Shown: positions 8,804-18,139, numbered from the stretch's first letter. The stretch is 64,000 bases of DNA from an uncultured Planktomarina sp. (GCA_905182455.1 CAJJBJ010000004.1:1-64000); one strand, 5' to 3'. A program made the numbers and translations. Notes: a model not told the origin generated them from the sequence alone.

Positions 8804-10279
8804 TTAGACCGACATACAGATGTATTTCAACTCAAGATATTCATCCATGCCATGGTGGCTGCCTTCGCGACCAAGCCCAGATTGCTTGATGCCGCCAAAG
8901 GGGGCGACTTCGGTTGAAATGATGCCCGTGTTGACGCCGATGATGCCATATTCCAAAGCTTCGGCGACTTTGTAAACCCGGCTGAGGTCCTTGGCGTAGA
9001 AGTAGGCTGCAAGGCCAAAGATGGTGTCATTAGCCATGGCAATCACGTCATCTTCATCTTCAAACTCAAACAAAGGTGCCATTGGACCGAAGGTTTCTTC
9101 CTGGCTAACCTGCATATCTTGGGTCACGCCGGTCAAGATTGTGGGTTGGAAAAATGTTCCACCCAAATCATGGGGCTTGCCGCCGGTGGCCACAACAGCC
9201 CCTTTGGCCAGCGCATCTGCGATATGTTCTTGTACCTTCGCAAGTGCAGGTTTTGATATCAATGGGCCCAAATCGGCCCCTTCGAACCCATCTCCAACCT
9301 GCATCGCTTCCACGGCTTTTTTGAACCGAGCGGTGAAGTCTCCGTAGACGCCGGACTGCACGTAGATCCGGTTGGCGCAGACGCAGGTTTGGCCATTGTT
9401 GCGGAATTTGCACGCCATGGCGCCGATCACGGCTTCATCGAGATCTGCATCGTTGAACACGATAAACGGAGCGTTGCCACCCAATTCCATCGAGCATTTT
9501 TTGACCTGTTCAGCAGCTTGCGCAAGCAAAATTCGGCCCACACGGGTGGAGCCCGTAAAGGTGATTTTGCGCACTTTTGGATTTTCACAGAATTCTTTGC
9601 CGGAGGCTGAGGCGTCATTGGATGGTACAATCTGCAAAATACCGGCGGGAAGGCCCGCACGTTCTGCCAAAACACCCAAGGCTAAAGCGGACAGTGGCGT
9701 CAGTTCAGAAGGGCGCGCCACAAAGGCACAGCCTGCGGCCAGAGCCGGGGCGGCTTTGCGGGTGATCATTGCATTTGGGAAGTTCCAAGGCGTGATAGAG
9801 GCTGCAACCCCAATGGGTTGTTTTATTACTGTGATCCGCTTATCGGCCTGATGGCCGGGAATGGTTTCGCCGTAATTGCGTTTGGCCTCTTCTGCGAAAA
9901 ACTCAACAAAGGACGAGCCATAGGCGATTTCACCCATGGATTCCGCCAGTGGTTTGCCCATTTCAGCGGTCAGAATTTTGGCAAGATCAGCCTGATTTTC
10001 CATCATCAAGTTGTACCAAGCCCGCAGGATGTTTGAGCGTTCCTTGGCGGAGATGGCAGCCCATTTCTTTTGCGCGATTTCGGCACCAGAGATGGCACGG
10101 GCAAGATCTGTGCGTGTGAGATCAGCAACTTGTGCGATCACATCTCCGCGTGCTGGGTTTTTAACGTCAAAAGTCGCTTCATTTTCAGCATCAACCCATT
10201 GGTTGTTGATGAATGCTCGCGTTTGGAGCAAGCTGGGGTCTGATAACATGGATTTTAAGTCTGTGGATGAATCAAGCAT
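8804..10279 (-). CDS. gabD: NAD(P)-dependent succinate-semialdehyde dehydrogenase
   Basis: 491 residues from the chosen start. Oxidises succinate semialdehyde (or a close relative such as glutarate semialdehyde) to succinate in GABA and related amine catabolism. Aldehyde-dehydrogenase signatures: TPWNFPNAMITRK, FTGSTRVGR, MELGGNAPF (general base Glu) and NNGQTCVCANR (catalytic Cys); the end SGLGREGS is typical of GabD. The open frame runs 109 codons further upstream, but the ATG at 10279 has GGGAGG eight bases before it and the extension would run into the divergent gene, so the shorter form is right. Exact substrate is inferred. Confidence 0.9.
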   Translation of the reverse strand: MLDSSTDLKSMLSDPSLLQTRAFINNQWVDAENEATFDVKNPARGDVIAQVADLTRTDLARAISGAEIAQKKWAAISAKERSNILRAWYNLMMENQADLAKILTAEMGKPLAESMGEIAYGSSFVEFFAEEAKRNYGETIPGHQADKRITVIKQPIGVAASITPWNFPNAMITRKAAPALAAGCAFVARPSELTPLSALALGVLAERAGLPAGILQIVPSNDASASGKEFCENPKVRKITFTGSTRVGRILLAQAAEQVKKCSMELGGNAPFIVFNDADLDEAVIGAMACKFRNNGQTCVCANRIYVQSGVYGDFTARFKKAVEAMQVGDGFEGADLGPLISKPALAKVQEHIADALAKGAVVATGGKPHDLGGTFFQPTILTGVTQDMQVSQEETFGPMAPLFEFEDEDDVIAMANDTIFGLAAYFYAKDLSRVYKVAEALEYGIIGVNTGIISTEVAPFGGIKQSGLGREGSHHGMDEYLELKYICMSV

Positions 10280-10344
10280 TTTCGCCTCCCTAGGTATGAA
10301 ATGTGAGATCATTTGATCGCTCATTTGTCCAGAGGAGATACGCT

Positions 10345-11142
10345 TTGAGCCTTGATGATGACTATGCAAATGCGGCCTATATCCCAGATGCCGAAAGCTT
10401 TCTTGAGTATTGGGATGAGGCGGCGCGCAACTACCGTGAGGCTGAGCATACGCTTGGCCGGGCACAGTTGAACCAGCCCTATGGCCCACATTCAGATCAG
10501 GCGTTTGATCTGTTTTATCCCGCAGGGCGGCCTTTGGGTTTGGTGGTGTTTGTACATGGTGGTTATTGGTTGCGCTTTGGGCGGCGTGATTTTTCACATT
10601 TGGCACAGGGGGCGTGTTTGCGTGATTGGGCTGTTGCGATGCCTAGCTATCCGCTTGCCCCTGAGGCCTCTATTCCTGAGATAACCCGATCTGTTGCCAT
10701 GGCCATCACCGAAGCCGCCTCGCGGATTGCAGGTCCGATTGTGCTGGCTGGTCATTCGGCTGGTGGTCATTTAGTGGCGCGGATGGGTCAGGATGACGTG
10801 GGTCTGCCAAGCGCTGTGCGCGGGCGTATTCAAAAAATTGTACCCATCTCGCCGGTGGCTGATTTATTGCCGCTAATGCAAACTGAGATGAACGTCACCC
10901 TGAAGCTCACTAAAGCTAGCGCCAAAGCCGAAAGCCCGGCATATCGGCCTAGGCCGAATGACACCGATGTGCATATTTGGGTTGGAGCCGAGGAACGCCC
11001 TGTCTTTTTAGAGCAGGCCAAGCTTTTGGCGACCAATTGGCAAGCGGGTCTTACCATTGAGGTTTCCAAACATCATTTCGACATTATCGCCGGTTTGGAA
11101 GATCCCGACAGTTCCTTGATGGCGGCGTTGCTTGAGGATTAA
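10345..11142 (+). CDS. Alpha/beta hydrolase, arylformamidase-like
   Basis: 265 residues from a TTG start. The oxyanion motif HGGYW (near residue 65) and nucleophile motif GHSAGGH (near 135) resemble the kynurenine formamidase-like branch of the alpha/beta hydrolases; the catalytic His is probably in SKHHFDI near the C terminus. An upstream ATG at 10303 is in frame, but AGAGGAGA at 10331-10338 sits seven bases before the TTG at 10345, and residues upstream of it look non-conserved. Divergent from gabD with a 65-bp gap. True substrate unknown. Confidence 0.72.
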   Translation: MSLDDDYANAAYIPDAESFLEYWDEAARNYREAEHTLGRAQLNQPYGPHSDQAFDLFYPAGRPLGLVVFVHGGYWLRFGRRDFSHLAQGACLRDWAVAMPSYPLAPEASIPEITRSVAMAITEAASRIAGPIVLAGHSAGGHLVARMGQDDVGLPSAVRGRIQKIVPISPVADLLPLMQTEMNVTLKLTKASAKAESPAYRPRPNDTDVHIWVGAEERPVFLEQAKLLATNWQAGLTIEVSKHHFDIIAGLEDPDSSLMAALLED

Positions 11143-11148
11143 CGGCTG

Positions 11149-11478
11149 CTAAGGACGATGGCGCAGCGCCACAAAGGAGCCGAGATATGTTAACCTATCG
11201 GAGCCAGTGGTGTCCAAATCAGCCTTGGCATGTTCAAATATAATCACGCAGGTGGTGTTTAGGCCGAGATCATCCTCAACAGCCGCACAATCGGCCTTTG
11301 AGAACCAATGATTGAGGCGCGGAATAGGGTTTTCATTGCAGATGACTTCAACCCTGCTGGGAATGAAATCGTCACCCGCATGTTTGCGAAGATGTGAGAA
11401 CACCAGTCTCTGGCTGTCAAACTCCCCAGCAAAGACATCTGCCGTTTGCCCGCTCGAATTGGGCTGGGTCAAATGCAA
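11149..11478 (-). CDS. Hypothetical protein coupled to the SDR gene
   Basis: 109 residues, not recognised. It would start at a TTG that overlaps the end of the upstream SDR gene by 10 bp. The amino-acid pattern looks like a real small alpha/beta protein (TTCVIIFEHA, DRLTYLGSFVALRHRP at the C terminus) and the frame is open for the whole length, but there is no strong ribosome binding site. Translation by coupling from the SDR gene is plausible. No membrane segment or signal peptide. Confidence 0.5.
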   Translation of the reverse strand: MHLTQPNSSGQTADVFAGEFDSQRLVFSHLRKHAGDDFIPSRVEVICNENPIPRLNHWFSKADCAAVEDDLGLNTTCVIIFEHAKADLDTTGSDRLTYLGSFVALRHRP

Positions 11479-12209
11479 CGCCCGCCGTCAACTTCAAGCG
11501 CGACCCCTGTGATCATACTGGCCTCGTCGCTGCACAAAAAACTGGCGGCATTGCCCATATCTTGTGGTGTGGAAAAGCGGTTGAGTGGGATGGTTGCCAG
11601 AAACTTTGCCCGCATCTCTGGAGTGTCTTCTCCCATGAAACTCGCCAAAAGCGGCGTTTCGCCTGCTACGGGATTAAGGGCGTTTACTCGGATGTTAAAA
11701 GGCGCAAGCTCCACCGCCATGGCCTTGGTTGCAGTGATCATCCAGCCCTTTGACGCATTGTACCAATTCAAGTTTGGCCGTGGTGAAATGCCAGCGGTTG
11801 AGGCGATGTTGAGGATCACTCCGGAATTTTGGCGTTTCAGAAGAGGAACTATATGGCGGGCTGTCAGATAGACTGATTTAGCATTTACTGCAAAAACCCG
11901 ATCAAATTCATCTTCGCTCACATCTTCCATGGGGGTGGGCAGATGGGTAATCCCGGCGTTGTTGACAAGAATATCAATGTGGCCCCAATGTGCCTCAGCG
12001 GCGGTGATCATCTGCTGTACAGAAGCATTACTGGCCACATCGACGTGTTGGGCCAAGCCGCCGATGGAATTTGCCACCGTTTGGGCTGCATCCATGTTGA
12101 TATCGGACACCATCACCTGCGCGCCTTCTTGCGCAAATTTCTGCGCAATACCGGCCCCAAATCCGGATCCTGCTCCGGTTACAATCGCTGTTTTTCCATT
12201 AAGTCGCAT
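11469..12209 (-). CDS. SDR-family NAD(P)-dependent oxidoreductase
   Basis: 246 residues. Classical short-chain dehydrogenase: TGAGSGFGAGI cofactor loop (residues 12-22), NNAG near 88, catalytic Ser-Tyr-Lys as STAG...YNASKG near 138-157, and a C-terminal EVDGGRCI. Similar to 3-ketoacyl-ACP reductase/glucose 1-dehydrogenase-like SDRs of unknown substrate. The ATG at 12209 is preceded by CGGAGG; the 65-codon upstream extension lacks SDR character. Divergent from creatinase. Confidence 0.86.
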   Translation of the reverse strand: MRLNGKTAIVTGAGSGFGAGIAQKFAQEGAQVMVSDINMDAAQTVANSIGGLAQHVDVASNASVQQMITAAEAHWGHIDILVNNAGITHLPTPMEDVSEDEFDRVFAVNAKSVYLTARHIVPLLKRQNSGVILNIASTAGISPRPNLNWYNASKGWMITATKAMAVELAPFNIRVNALNPVAGETPLLASFMGEDTPEMRAKFLATIPLNRFSTPQDMGNAASFLCSDEASMITGVALEVDGGRCI

Positions 12210-12365
12210 TTCAACCTCCGAGCTGTCGTAAATACGATGGCCATCACGCGCAAAATTGGCAATAGTAAACCTGCATTCAGCGATGGCGTCGCTGGTGGGT
12301 GGCATATTCCACCTGCGCAAAATAGATCCTGAACGCCGGGATTTGTTTTTCAATGAGGTGTCGAC

Positions 12366-13583
12366 ATGACCCAAACACAACGCCCAGATTTTCACCGATT
12401 TCATAATGGATCAAAAGTGGCTCTGCCCTTTTCTGATGCAGAATACGAAGCCCGCCTTGCGGGTCTGCGCGCCATCATGGGCGAAACCGGTGTCACTGCG
12501 GCCATTTTCACCTCGATGCACAATATCGCCTATTATTGTGGCTTTCTGTATTGTGCCTTTGGCCGGCCCTATGGGCTGGTTGTGACAGATACAGAATGTG
12601 TCACCATTTCTGCAGGCATCGACGCGGGGCAACCTTGGCGTCGCAGCTTTGGCGACAACATCACCTATACGGATTGGCAGCGAAACAATTATTGGTGTGC
12701 GATTGCTTCGGTTGTGGGACAAGGAGCTGTGGTCGGCTATGAAGGCGATCACATGTCGTTGGTCCAAGCTACTGCAATGGATTCGTTTTTAAACCCAGCG
12801 GCACGGGTTGATATGGCTCAGGCTACGATGACGCAACGATTGATGAAATCTCCGGCTGAGATCATGCTTATCCGCGCTGGAGCGGCCGCTGCCGATGTGG
12901 GCGGTTACGCGATCAAAGAGGCGGTATGCGCGGGTGCGCGGGAGATTGATGTGGCCATGGCTGGCCGCGACGCTATGGAGGCTCATATCGCGCGTGAATT
13001 CCCTGATGCTGAATACCGTGACACTTGGGTTTGGTTTCAATCCGGCTTGAACACTGACGGGGCGCATAACCCTGTGACAGGCCGTGTTTTGCAGCGGGGG
13101 GATATTCTCAGCCTCAATACATTCCCAATGATTTCCGGCTATTACACAGCCCTGGAACGCACGATGTTTGTGGAAACGGTTGACCCGGCTTCGCTTGCGT
13201 ATTGGGAAGCCAATATCGCCGCCCATGAACTTGGTATGCGATTGTTGAAACCGGGCGTCAGTTGCGCGGAGGTTACGGCTGGGGTGAATGCCTTCTTTGA
13301 AGAGCGCGATTTGCTGCAATATCGCTCTTTCGGGTATGGTCACTCGTTCGGTGTGCTGAGCCACTACTACGGTCGCGAAGCTGGGCTAGAGCTGCGTGAA
13401 GATATCGACACGGTTTTGGAGCAGGGCATGGTGATCTCTATGGAGCCTATGATCACAATCCCTGAGGGCCAGCCCGGCGCCGGTGGTTACCGTGAGCATG
13501 ATATTTTGATCATCACCGAAGATGGCAACGAAAATATCACCCACTACCCCTATGGCCCGGAGTTCAATGTGGTCGCTGCTTGA
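12366..13583 (+). CDS. Creatinase (creatine amidinohydrolase)
   Basis: 405 residues. Hydrolyses creatine to sarcosine and urea. Belongs to the M24 'pita-bread' family but has the creatinase signatures rather than those of a metallo-aminopeptidase: SMHNIAYYCGFLYCAFGRPY (residues 50-69), AGIDAGQPWRR, YTDWQRNNYW, WFQSGLNTDGAHNP, YGHSFGVLSHYYGREAGLELR and GAGGYREHDILI. Length matches the Pseudomonas enzyme. No creatininase or sarcosine oxidase gene is adjacent, so the rest of the pathway would be elsewhere. A hairpin follows the stop. Confidence 0.93.
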   Translation: MTQTQRPDFHRFHNGSKVALPFSDAEYEARLAGLRAIMGETGVTAAIFTSMHNIAYYCGFLYCAFGRPYGLVVTDTECVTISAGIDAGQPWRRSFGDNITYTDWQRNNYWCAIASVVGQGAVVGYEGDHMSLVQATAMDSFLNPAARVDMAQATMTQRLMKSPAEIMLIRAGAAAADVGGYAIKEAVCAGAREIDVAMAGRDAMEAHIAREFPDAEYRDTWVWFQSGLNTDGAHNPVTGRVLQRGDILSLNTFPMISGYYTALERTMFVETVDPASLAYWEANIAAHELGMRLLKPGVSCAEVTAGVNAFFEERDLLQYRSFGYGHSFGVLSHYYGREAGLELREDIDTVLEQGMVISMEPMITIPEGQPGAGGYREHDILIITEDGNENITHYPYGPEFNVVAA

Positions 13584-13593
13584 TAATTGATTT

Positions 13594-13621
13594 GGGCACC
13601 GCTTAAAGATTTGCGGTGCCC
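13594..13621 (+). terminator. Hairpin after creatinase
   Basis: GGGCACCGC and GCGGTGCCC pair perfectly across a 10-base AT-rich loop, 10 bases after the creatinase stop. No T-tract follows, so it may end transcription weakly or protect the mRNA 3' end. Confidence 0.5.
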
Positions 13622-13768
13622 ATTCGAAAGGGCAATCACGAGTTTTAGGCTTGCACACCTGTATTTTGGGTTGGCGATCTTAGCCTGACAGACATATATG
13701 TGGTTAAGTAGTTGAAGCGGAGACGCCGCCTATACAATGCTTACCTCACAAACAGGCCATCCCACGCC

Positions 13769-14071
13769 ATGATCCCCTTGCTCGCCTTTCCACTCCCACT
13801 TTTGATAGCTCTTATTTTAGGACGCCGAGCTGGAATGCGGGATCCTCGGGGCGTGGCGGAGTTTTGGCGGGAAGGGGCCGTGGCGCTGGCTTGGGCCTCG
13901 GTGACGATCTTCTTGTGGCATTGTCTTTGGATCACCTCACTTTTACCTGCGCCTTGGCAGGATACTTTGGTCTCGGGTGCCATGTGGAGCTTGGGGACGG
14001 GCGCTGTCTGGGGACCCGTCTTGATGACTTGTTATGTGATTTGCGCGCTCAAAGCGCGGCGTGATGGGTGA
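13769..14071 (+). CDS. Small predicted inner-membrane protein
   Basis: 100 residues, not recognised. Three hydrophobic segments (about 2-17, 35-57, 64-90) and a basic C terminus KARRDG suggest an inner-membrane protein. The frame extends 19 codons upstream to a TTG, but those residues are highly basic and unlike a natural N terminus, so the ATG at 13769 is preferred; no clear ribosome binding site supports it. Codon use is like that of its neighbours. Confidence 0.5.
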   Translation: MIPLLAFPLPLLIALILGRRAGMRDPRGVAEFWREGAVALAWASVTIFLWHCLWITSLLPAPWQDTLVSGAMWSLGTGAVWGPVLMTCYVICALKARRDG

Positions 14072-14097
14072 TTTGCACAATTCGAATAGGAGGGGTT

Positions 14098-14145
14098 ATG
14101 ATCCTTCTGGTTCCTTCCTATATAGGGTGGAACTGCCGGGGCTGA
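14098..14145 (+). other. 15-codon leader-like ORF with strong ribosome binding site
   Basis: ATG at 14098 lies two bases after AGGAGGGG (14088-14095), with a 15-residue hydrophobic then Trp/Cys-containing peptide ending at TGA 14143-14145, in the space before the DUF1523 gene. It may be a leader peptide or a start remnant of a lost gene. Shine-Dalgarno spacing is short, so translation is uncertain. Confidence 0.25.
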
Positions 14146-14199
14146 CGCCGAGCAAACTGTAGTCATGGCGGGTGTGATGGCAGCAAAGGAGAAGGCTTG

Positions 14200-14817
14200 A
14201 TGCTGACCAAATTGAAATGGATCTTTGGGCTTTTGCTCTTTGTGACGGTCTTCGTTGTTTTGCATTATAATTTACCACAGCGTGACATCGTCAGGATCAC
14301 CGGGACTGAAGTACTGCGCAAAGATTTCTCAGGCTGGACCCGTATGTTTTATGCGAAGCCTGACACGGGCGATGCGCTGTCGTTTAACCGTGACTTGCGA
14401 TTGATCAATTCAGTGCAGATCAATGGTAAGGTGAGCGTCTACCGCAACGAGGACACCGGATTCGACTGGCCTCCCTATTTCAAGTTGGACAGCTCAAATC
14501 TACAGGCTCAGGCCGAAGATGCGATTTCAAATCGCGACAAGCCCGAATGGTATGTCGTGCGCCATTATGGTTGGCGCAATACCTTTCTCTCGATCTACCC
14601 CAATGCTGTGAGCATCAAGCCCATATCTGGGCCAGAAGTGCGGTTGATCCCGTGGTTCAATAGCGTATTATTGACCGCACTCGCGGCCTTGTTTTGGGCG
14701 GTCTATGTGCGGGCTCGTGGATTTTGGAACCGAAGAATAAACCCCGTAATCGAAAATATTGATGCCGCAGCAGACGAAACCACCAGCCGCATTGGCGGAT
14801 GGTTTCGACGTAAATAA
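14200..14817 (+). CDS. DUF1523 family membrane protein
   Basis: 205 residues. One N-terminal membrane segment (about residues 7-26) and one near the C terminus (about 150-170), with the conserved stretch HYNLPQRDIVRITGTEV directly after the first and WYVVRHYGWRN near 122. This is DUF1523, an alphaproteobacterial family of unknown function. The start ATG at 14200 follows AAGGAGAAGG; a TTG one codon earlier is less likely. Convergent with the ALDH16 gene. Confidence 0.88.
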   Translation: MLTKLKWIFGLLLFVTVFVVLHYNLPQRDIVRITGTEVLRKDFSGWTRMFYAKPDTGDALSFNRDLRLINSVQINGKVSVYRNEDTGFDWPPYFKLDSSNLQAQAEDAISNRDKPEWYVVRHYGWRNTFLSIYPNAVSIKPISGPEVRLIPWFNSVLLTALAALFWAVYVRARGFWNRRINPVIENIDAAADETTSRIGGWFRRK

Positions 14818-14835
14818 CGCTTAGTCTCGGTCAAA

Positions 14836-17148
14836 TTATTCGCCGTAGGGGATCCAGATGGTTTTGATCTCAGTGCCCGCGTCCAACCAGCTCAGGTGAT
14901 CTTCCGGCGCGGCGCCTGTCCAAACGCGTTTGATGTTGCTGCTAGCTTTGGCCTTTACGGCCTGTGTTGCACCTTCGCCAGATAGGCACCAAACACTGTC
15001 TATATCCATATGCGCCCCAAGATGGGGGGCCAAATCGGCTTGCGATCCGGTTAGAATATTTACCGCACCTGCGGGGACATCTGAGGCCTCTATGATGTGA
15101 TAAAAATCGGTGGCGGCCAAGGGGAAGGGTTGGCTTGCGCAAAGGGTTATGGTGTTGCCGGTCGACAGTGCGGCGGCCATTGGCATGACCAAGCCCAGCA
15201 GTGGCGCTGCATCCGGGCAAAGGGCGGCGATCCGCCCTACCGGTTCGCGCATGGCCAAAGCCACACCACGAATTGGCACAGATTTCGCGCGGCCTTCAAA
15301 TTTATCGGCCCAAGCGGCATAGGTGAATAAGATATCAACCGCTGCATCCACTTCAGATGCACCGGTCGTGGTGCCGGTCATGGCATCCAAACGAGCCGCA
15401 AAGCCTGTGGCTTGAGCCGTCAGGTTTTCCGCGATGTAATAGAGTATTTGGGCGCGCAGATGGCCGGAGATTTTGCCCCAACCACAGGCCGCTTGGGCCT
15501 GAATGGCATTGCGAATGTCTTTGCGACTAGCGATGGGCGCATGGCCCAAGAGTAGACCTTTTGCACCAAAGACGGCTTGGCTGTATCCGCTGTCAGGGCG
15601 GGTTTGTTTACCGCCGATATAGAGCTTGGCGGTCCGATCCACAGTTTCACCTGTTGTGCCTTGGCCTGAGAATGCCGCGATGCTTGCGGGCGGTGCTATG
15701 GCTGTGGCTGGTTTGCTATAGGCTTGCAGGCCTTCCCAGCCGCCTTCACGACCAAATCCGCTTTCACGCAACCCGCCAAACCCAGCCGCTGCGTCAAACA
15801 GATTGGTCGCATTGACCCAAACCACGCCAGCCACCAGCTTCGGCGCGATGTCGAGTGCGAGGTTTATATTTTCAGTCCAAATAGTGGCGGCTAGCCCGTA
15901 TTTGGTGTTGTTGGCGATTTCAATGGCTTCGGCTTGCGTGCGGAAGGTGGTGGAAACCAAGACAGGTCCAAAAATTTCTTCCTGCATCAAGGTATCGGCC
16001 GCATGAAGACCTGTTATCAAGGTCGGCGGGTAGAAACATCCCTCCGGCACAGGCGTATTTGCATGATAGGTTTCACCCGCGTCATTGGCGGCAACGAGGC
16101 GTTGAATTTGGGCCAATTGAATCGGGTCTACGATTGCGCCCACGTCTATTGATTTGTCGAGCGGGTCACCGATCCTCAGCTTGTCCATACGCGCTTTGAG
16201 ACGATGATGAAAATCATCCGCAATGGCTTCATGCACCAACAAGCGCGAGCCGGCGCAGCAAACTTGGCCCTGATTGAACCAAATTGCGTCGACCAAGCCC
16301 TCAATCGCACTGTCGATATCCGCATCATCAAATACGATATAAGGAGATTTACCGCCCAGCTCTAGGGTGAGGGATTTACTGCTGGTTGCTGTTGCATTCT
16401 GAATTCGCCGCCCAACGGCAGTGGAACCAGTGAATGCAATCTTGTCGACATTTGAGGCCGTCAAAGCCTCTCCTGTGCTGCCATCGCCGGTAATGATATT
16501 GACGACACCGGGTGGCACGCCGGCTTGTGCACAAATGTCGGCAAAAAGCATAGCTGTCATCGGCGTATATTCTGCGGGCTTCAAAACCACGGTGTTGCCC
16601 ATGGCCAAAGCTGGGGCGATTTTCCAAGCCAGCATCAACAGCGGGAAGTTCCACGGGATAATCTGACCACAGACCCCAAGGGCCACGCGATCTGCTAACG
16701 CGGTTGGCATCAATTGTGCGTGACCGGCGTGATGGTAAAAGTGCCGAATGGCCAGAGGGATATCAATATCTCGGCTTTCACGGATGGGTTTGCCGTTGTC
16801 CAAGGACTCCATGACGGACAAGAGCCGCGCATGTTTTTGCATCAACCGCGCGATGGCATAAAGCACGCGGGCCCGTGCGGGCCCACCTGAGGCCTCCCAT
16901 GCAGGCTGTGCTTTGCGGGCGGCTGCAACTGCGGCTGCGACCTCATCAGCAGAGGTAATTGTCATCCCGGCCAGCTTTTCGCCGGTGGCAGGGTTGCATA
17001 CGGGCATGTCATCGCGAAACGGGCCCCATGTGCCGTTCACATAGGGGCCGGAAATTCCGCCATGATCTGCAATCCACTGAAGCGCTGCACGGCGATCTTC
17101 TGGGGCCGTGCCGTAATCCATTGTGTCGAAAATTGTTTCAATGCTCAT
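14836..17148 (-). CDS. ALDH16-type aldehyde dehydrogenase (double-domain)
   Basis: 770 residues made of two aldehyde-dehydrogenase domains. The first (1-490) is complete: IPWNFPLLM near 164, GSTAVGR near 241, LELGGKSP with E264, and NQGQVCCAGSR with the catalytic Cys near 297. The second (about 530-770) keeps the fold signs but has no catalytic Cys motif. This is the ALDH16 family, known in Rhodobacteraceae. It lies 4 bp after deoC in the same operon, so it probably oxidises the acetaldehyde that DeoC releases, giving acetate. The ATG at 17148 is chosen; residues before it overlap the deoC end and do not fit the family. Confidence 0.9.
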   Translation of the reverse strand: MSIETIFDTMDYGTAPEDRRAALQWIADHGGISGPYVNGTWGPFRDDMPVCNPATGEKLAGMTITSADEVAAAVAAARKAQPAWEASGGPARARVLYAIARLMQKHARLLSVMESLDNGKPIRESRDIDIPLAIRHFYHHAGHAQLMPTALADRVALGVCGQIIPWNFPLLMLAWKIAPALAMGNTVVLKPAEYTPMTAMLFADICAQAGVPPGVVNIITGDGSTGEALTASNVDKIAFTGSTAVGRRIQNATATSSKSLTLELGGKSPYIVFDDADIDSAIEGLVDAIWFNQGQVCCAGSRLLVHEAIADDFHHRLKARMDKLRIGDPLDKSIDVGAIVDPIQLAQIQRLVAANDAGETYHANTPVPEGCFYPPTLITGLHAADTLMQEEIFGPVLVSTTFRTQAEAIEIANNTKYGLAATIWTENINLALDIAPKLVAGVVWVNATNLFDAAAGFGGLRESGFGREGGWEGLQAYSKPATAIAPPASIAAFSGQGTTGETVDRTAKLYIGGKQTRPDSGYSQAVFGAKGLLLGHAPIASRKDIRNAIQAQAACGWGKISGHLRAQILYYIAENLTAQATGFAARLDAMTGTTTGASEVDAAVDILFTYAAWADKFEGRAKSVPIRGVALAMREPVGRIAALCPDAAPLLGLVMPMAAALSTGNTITLCASQPFPLAATDFYHIIEASDVPAGAVNILTGSQADLAPHLGAHMDIDSVWCLSGEGATQAVKAKASSNIKRVWTGAAPEDHLSWLDAGTEIKTIWIPYGE

Positions 17149-17152
17149 AGGA

Positions 17153-18139
17153 TTATCCGATCGGGTGACGGTGATTGGCAGAATAGGCGCCGGTGAGGTG
17201 ATGTTCGAGCTGGCGTTCAATATCGCCCAATAGGGAGGATGCGCCAAAGCGGAAAAGATCTGGGCGCAACCAACGATCGCCCAACTCTTCTTTGATCAAG
17301 GCGAGGTAGGTTATGGCATCCTTGGCTTTGGAAATGCCTCCTGCGGGTTTGTAGCCAACGCGAAAATCGGTGCGACTGTGATAGGCCCGAATGGCACGCA
17401 GCATCACCAAGGTTACAGGCAGGGTTGCATTTACGCTTTCTTTGCCGGTGGATGTTTTGATGAAATCGGCCCCGGCCATCATGCAAATCAAACTGGCGCG
17501 CCCAACGTTGCGCAGGCTGCCCAATTCGCCAGTAGCCAAAATGGCTTTGACATGAGCATCACCGCAAGCGTTGCGGAAGGCAGCCATCTCTTCGTAGAGG
17601 GCTTGCCAATTTTGCGTTAGAACATGGCGGCGCGAAATGACGATGTCGATCTCGGAGGCCCCGGCCTTCACGCTTTCACGAATTTCCTCGATGCGCAGAT
17701 GCAAAGGCGAAAGTCCTGCTGGAAAGCCGGTGCTCACCGCGGCGACGGGAATGCCAGTGCCTTGTAGAGCTTCAACGGCCGTTGCGACCATATCGTGATA
17801 GACGCATACCGCGCCTGTAGTCAGATGGGGTAGGCCAATCCGATCCAAAATATCTTGCCGTGCCGGTTGGCGCGCTTTGGCGCAAAGGCGTTTGACCCGA
17901 CCTGATGTATCGTCGCCCGAGAGCGTGGTCAGGTCGATGCAGCTAATAGCGCGGGCAAGCCATGCCGCCTGGTGGTCTTTTTTGACTGACCGTCGGCCAG
18001 GCAGGGTGGCGCAGCGGCGTTCAATGGCTGAGGTATTGGCTTGCACCGAAAGGGCCCAATCCAAATCAAGCGGAATGCCCGCGTTGCGAGGTTCTGTGGT
18101 TTGCGGCAGATGCGCAATTGAGGTGGTGATCTGTTCCAT
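17153..18139 (-). CDS. deoC: Deoxyribose-phosphate aldolase
   Basis: 328 residues, the long alphaproteobacterial form. Splits 2-deoxyribose 5-phosphate into glyceraldehyde 3-phosphate and acetaldehyde in deoxynucleoside catabolism. DeoC TIM-barrel motifs: CIDLTTLSGDD, VSTGFPAG, EIDIVI (catalytic Asp), FIKTSTGK and VGYKPAGGI (Schiff-base and helper Lys). First gene of deoC-ALDH16. Divergent from rpe across 102 bp. Confidence 0.94.
   Translation of the reverse strand: MEQITTSIAHLPQTTEPRNAGIPLDLDWALSVQANTSAIERRCATLPGRRSVKKDHQAAWLARAISCIDLTTLSGDDTSGRVKRLCAKARQPARQDILDRIGLPHLTTGAVCVYHDMVATAVEALQGTGIPVAAVSTGFPAGLSPLHLRIEEIRESVKAGASEIDIVISRRHVLTQNWQALYEEMAAFRNACGDAHVKAILATGELGSLRNVGRASLICMMAGADFIKTSTGKESVNATLPVTLVMLRAIRAYHSRTDFRVGYKPAGGISKAKDAITYLALIKEELGDRWLRPDLFRFGASSLLGDIERQLEHHLTGAYSANHRHPIG

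Noticed and set aside
8804-10606. 600-codon version of the gabD frame
   Set aside because: The first 109 codons overlap the divergent hydrolase gene, read as low-complexity Pro/His-rich sequence, and a strong ribosome binding site supports the ATG at 10279.
11312-11871. Plus-strand frames opposite the SDR gene
   Set aside because: They mirror the codon pattern of the SDR on the minus strand.
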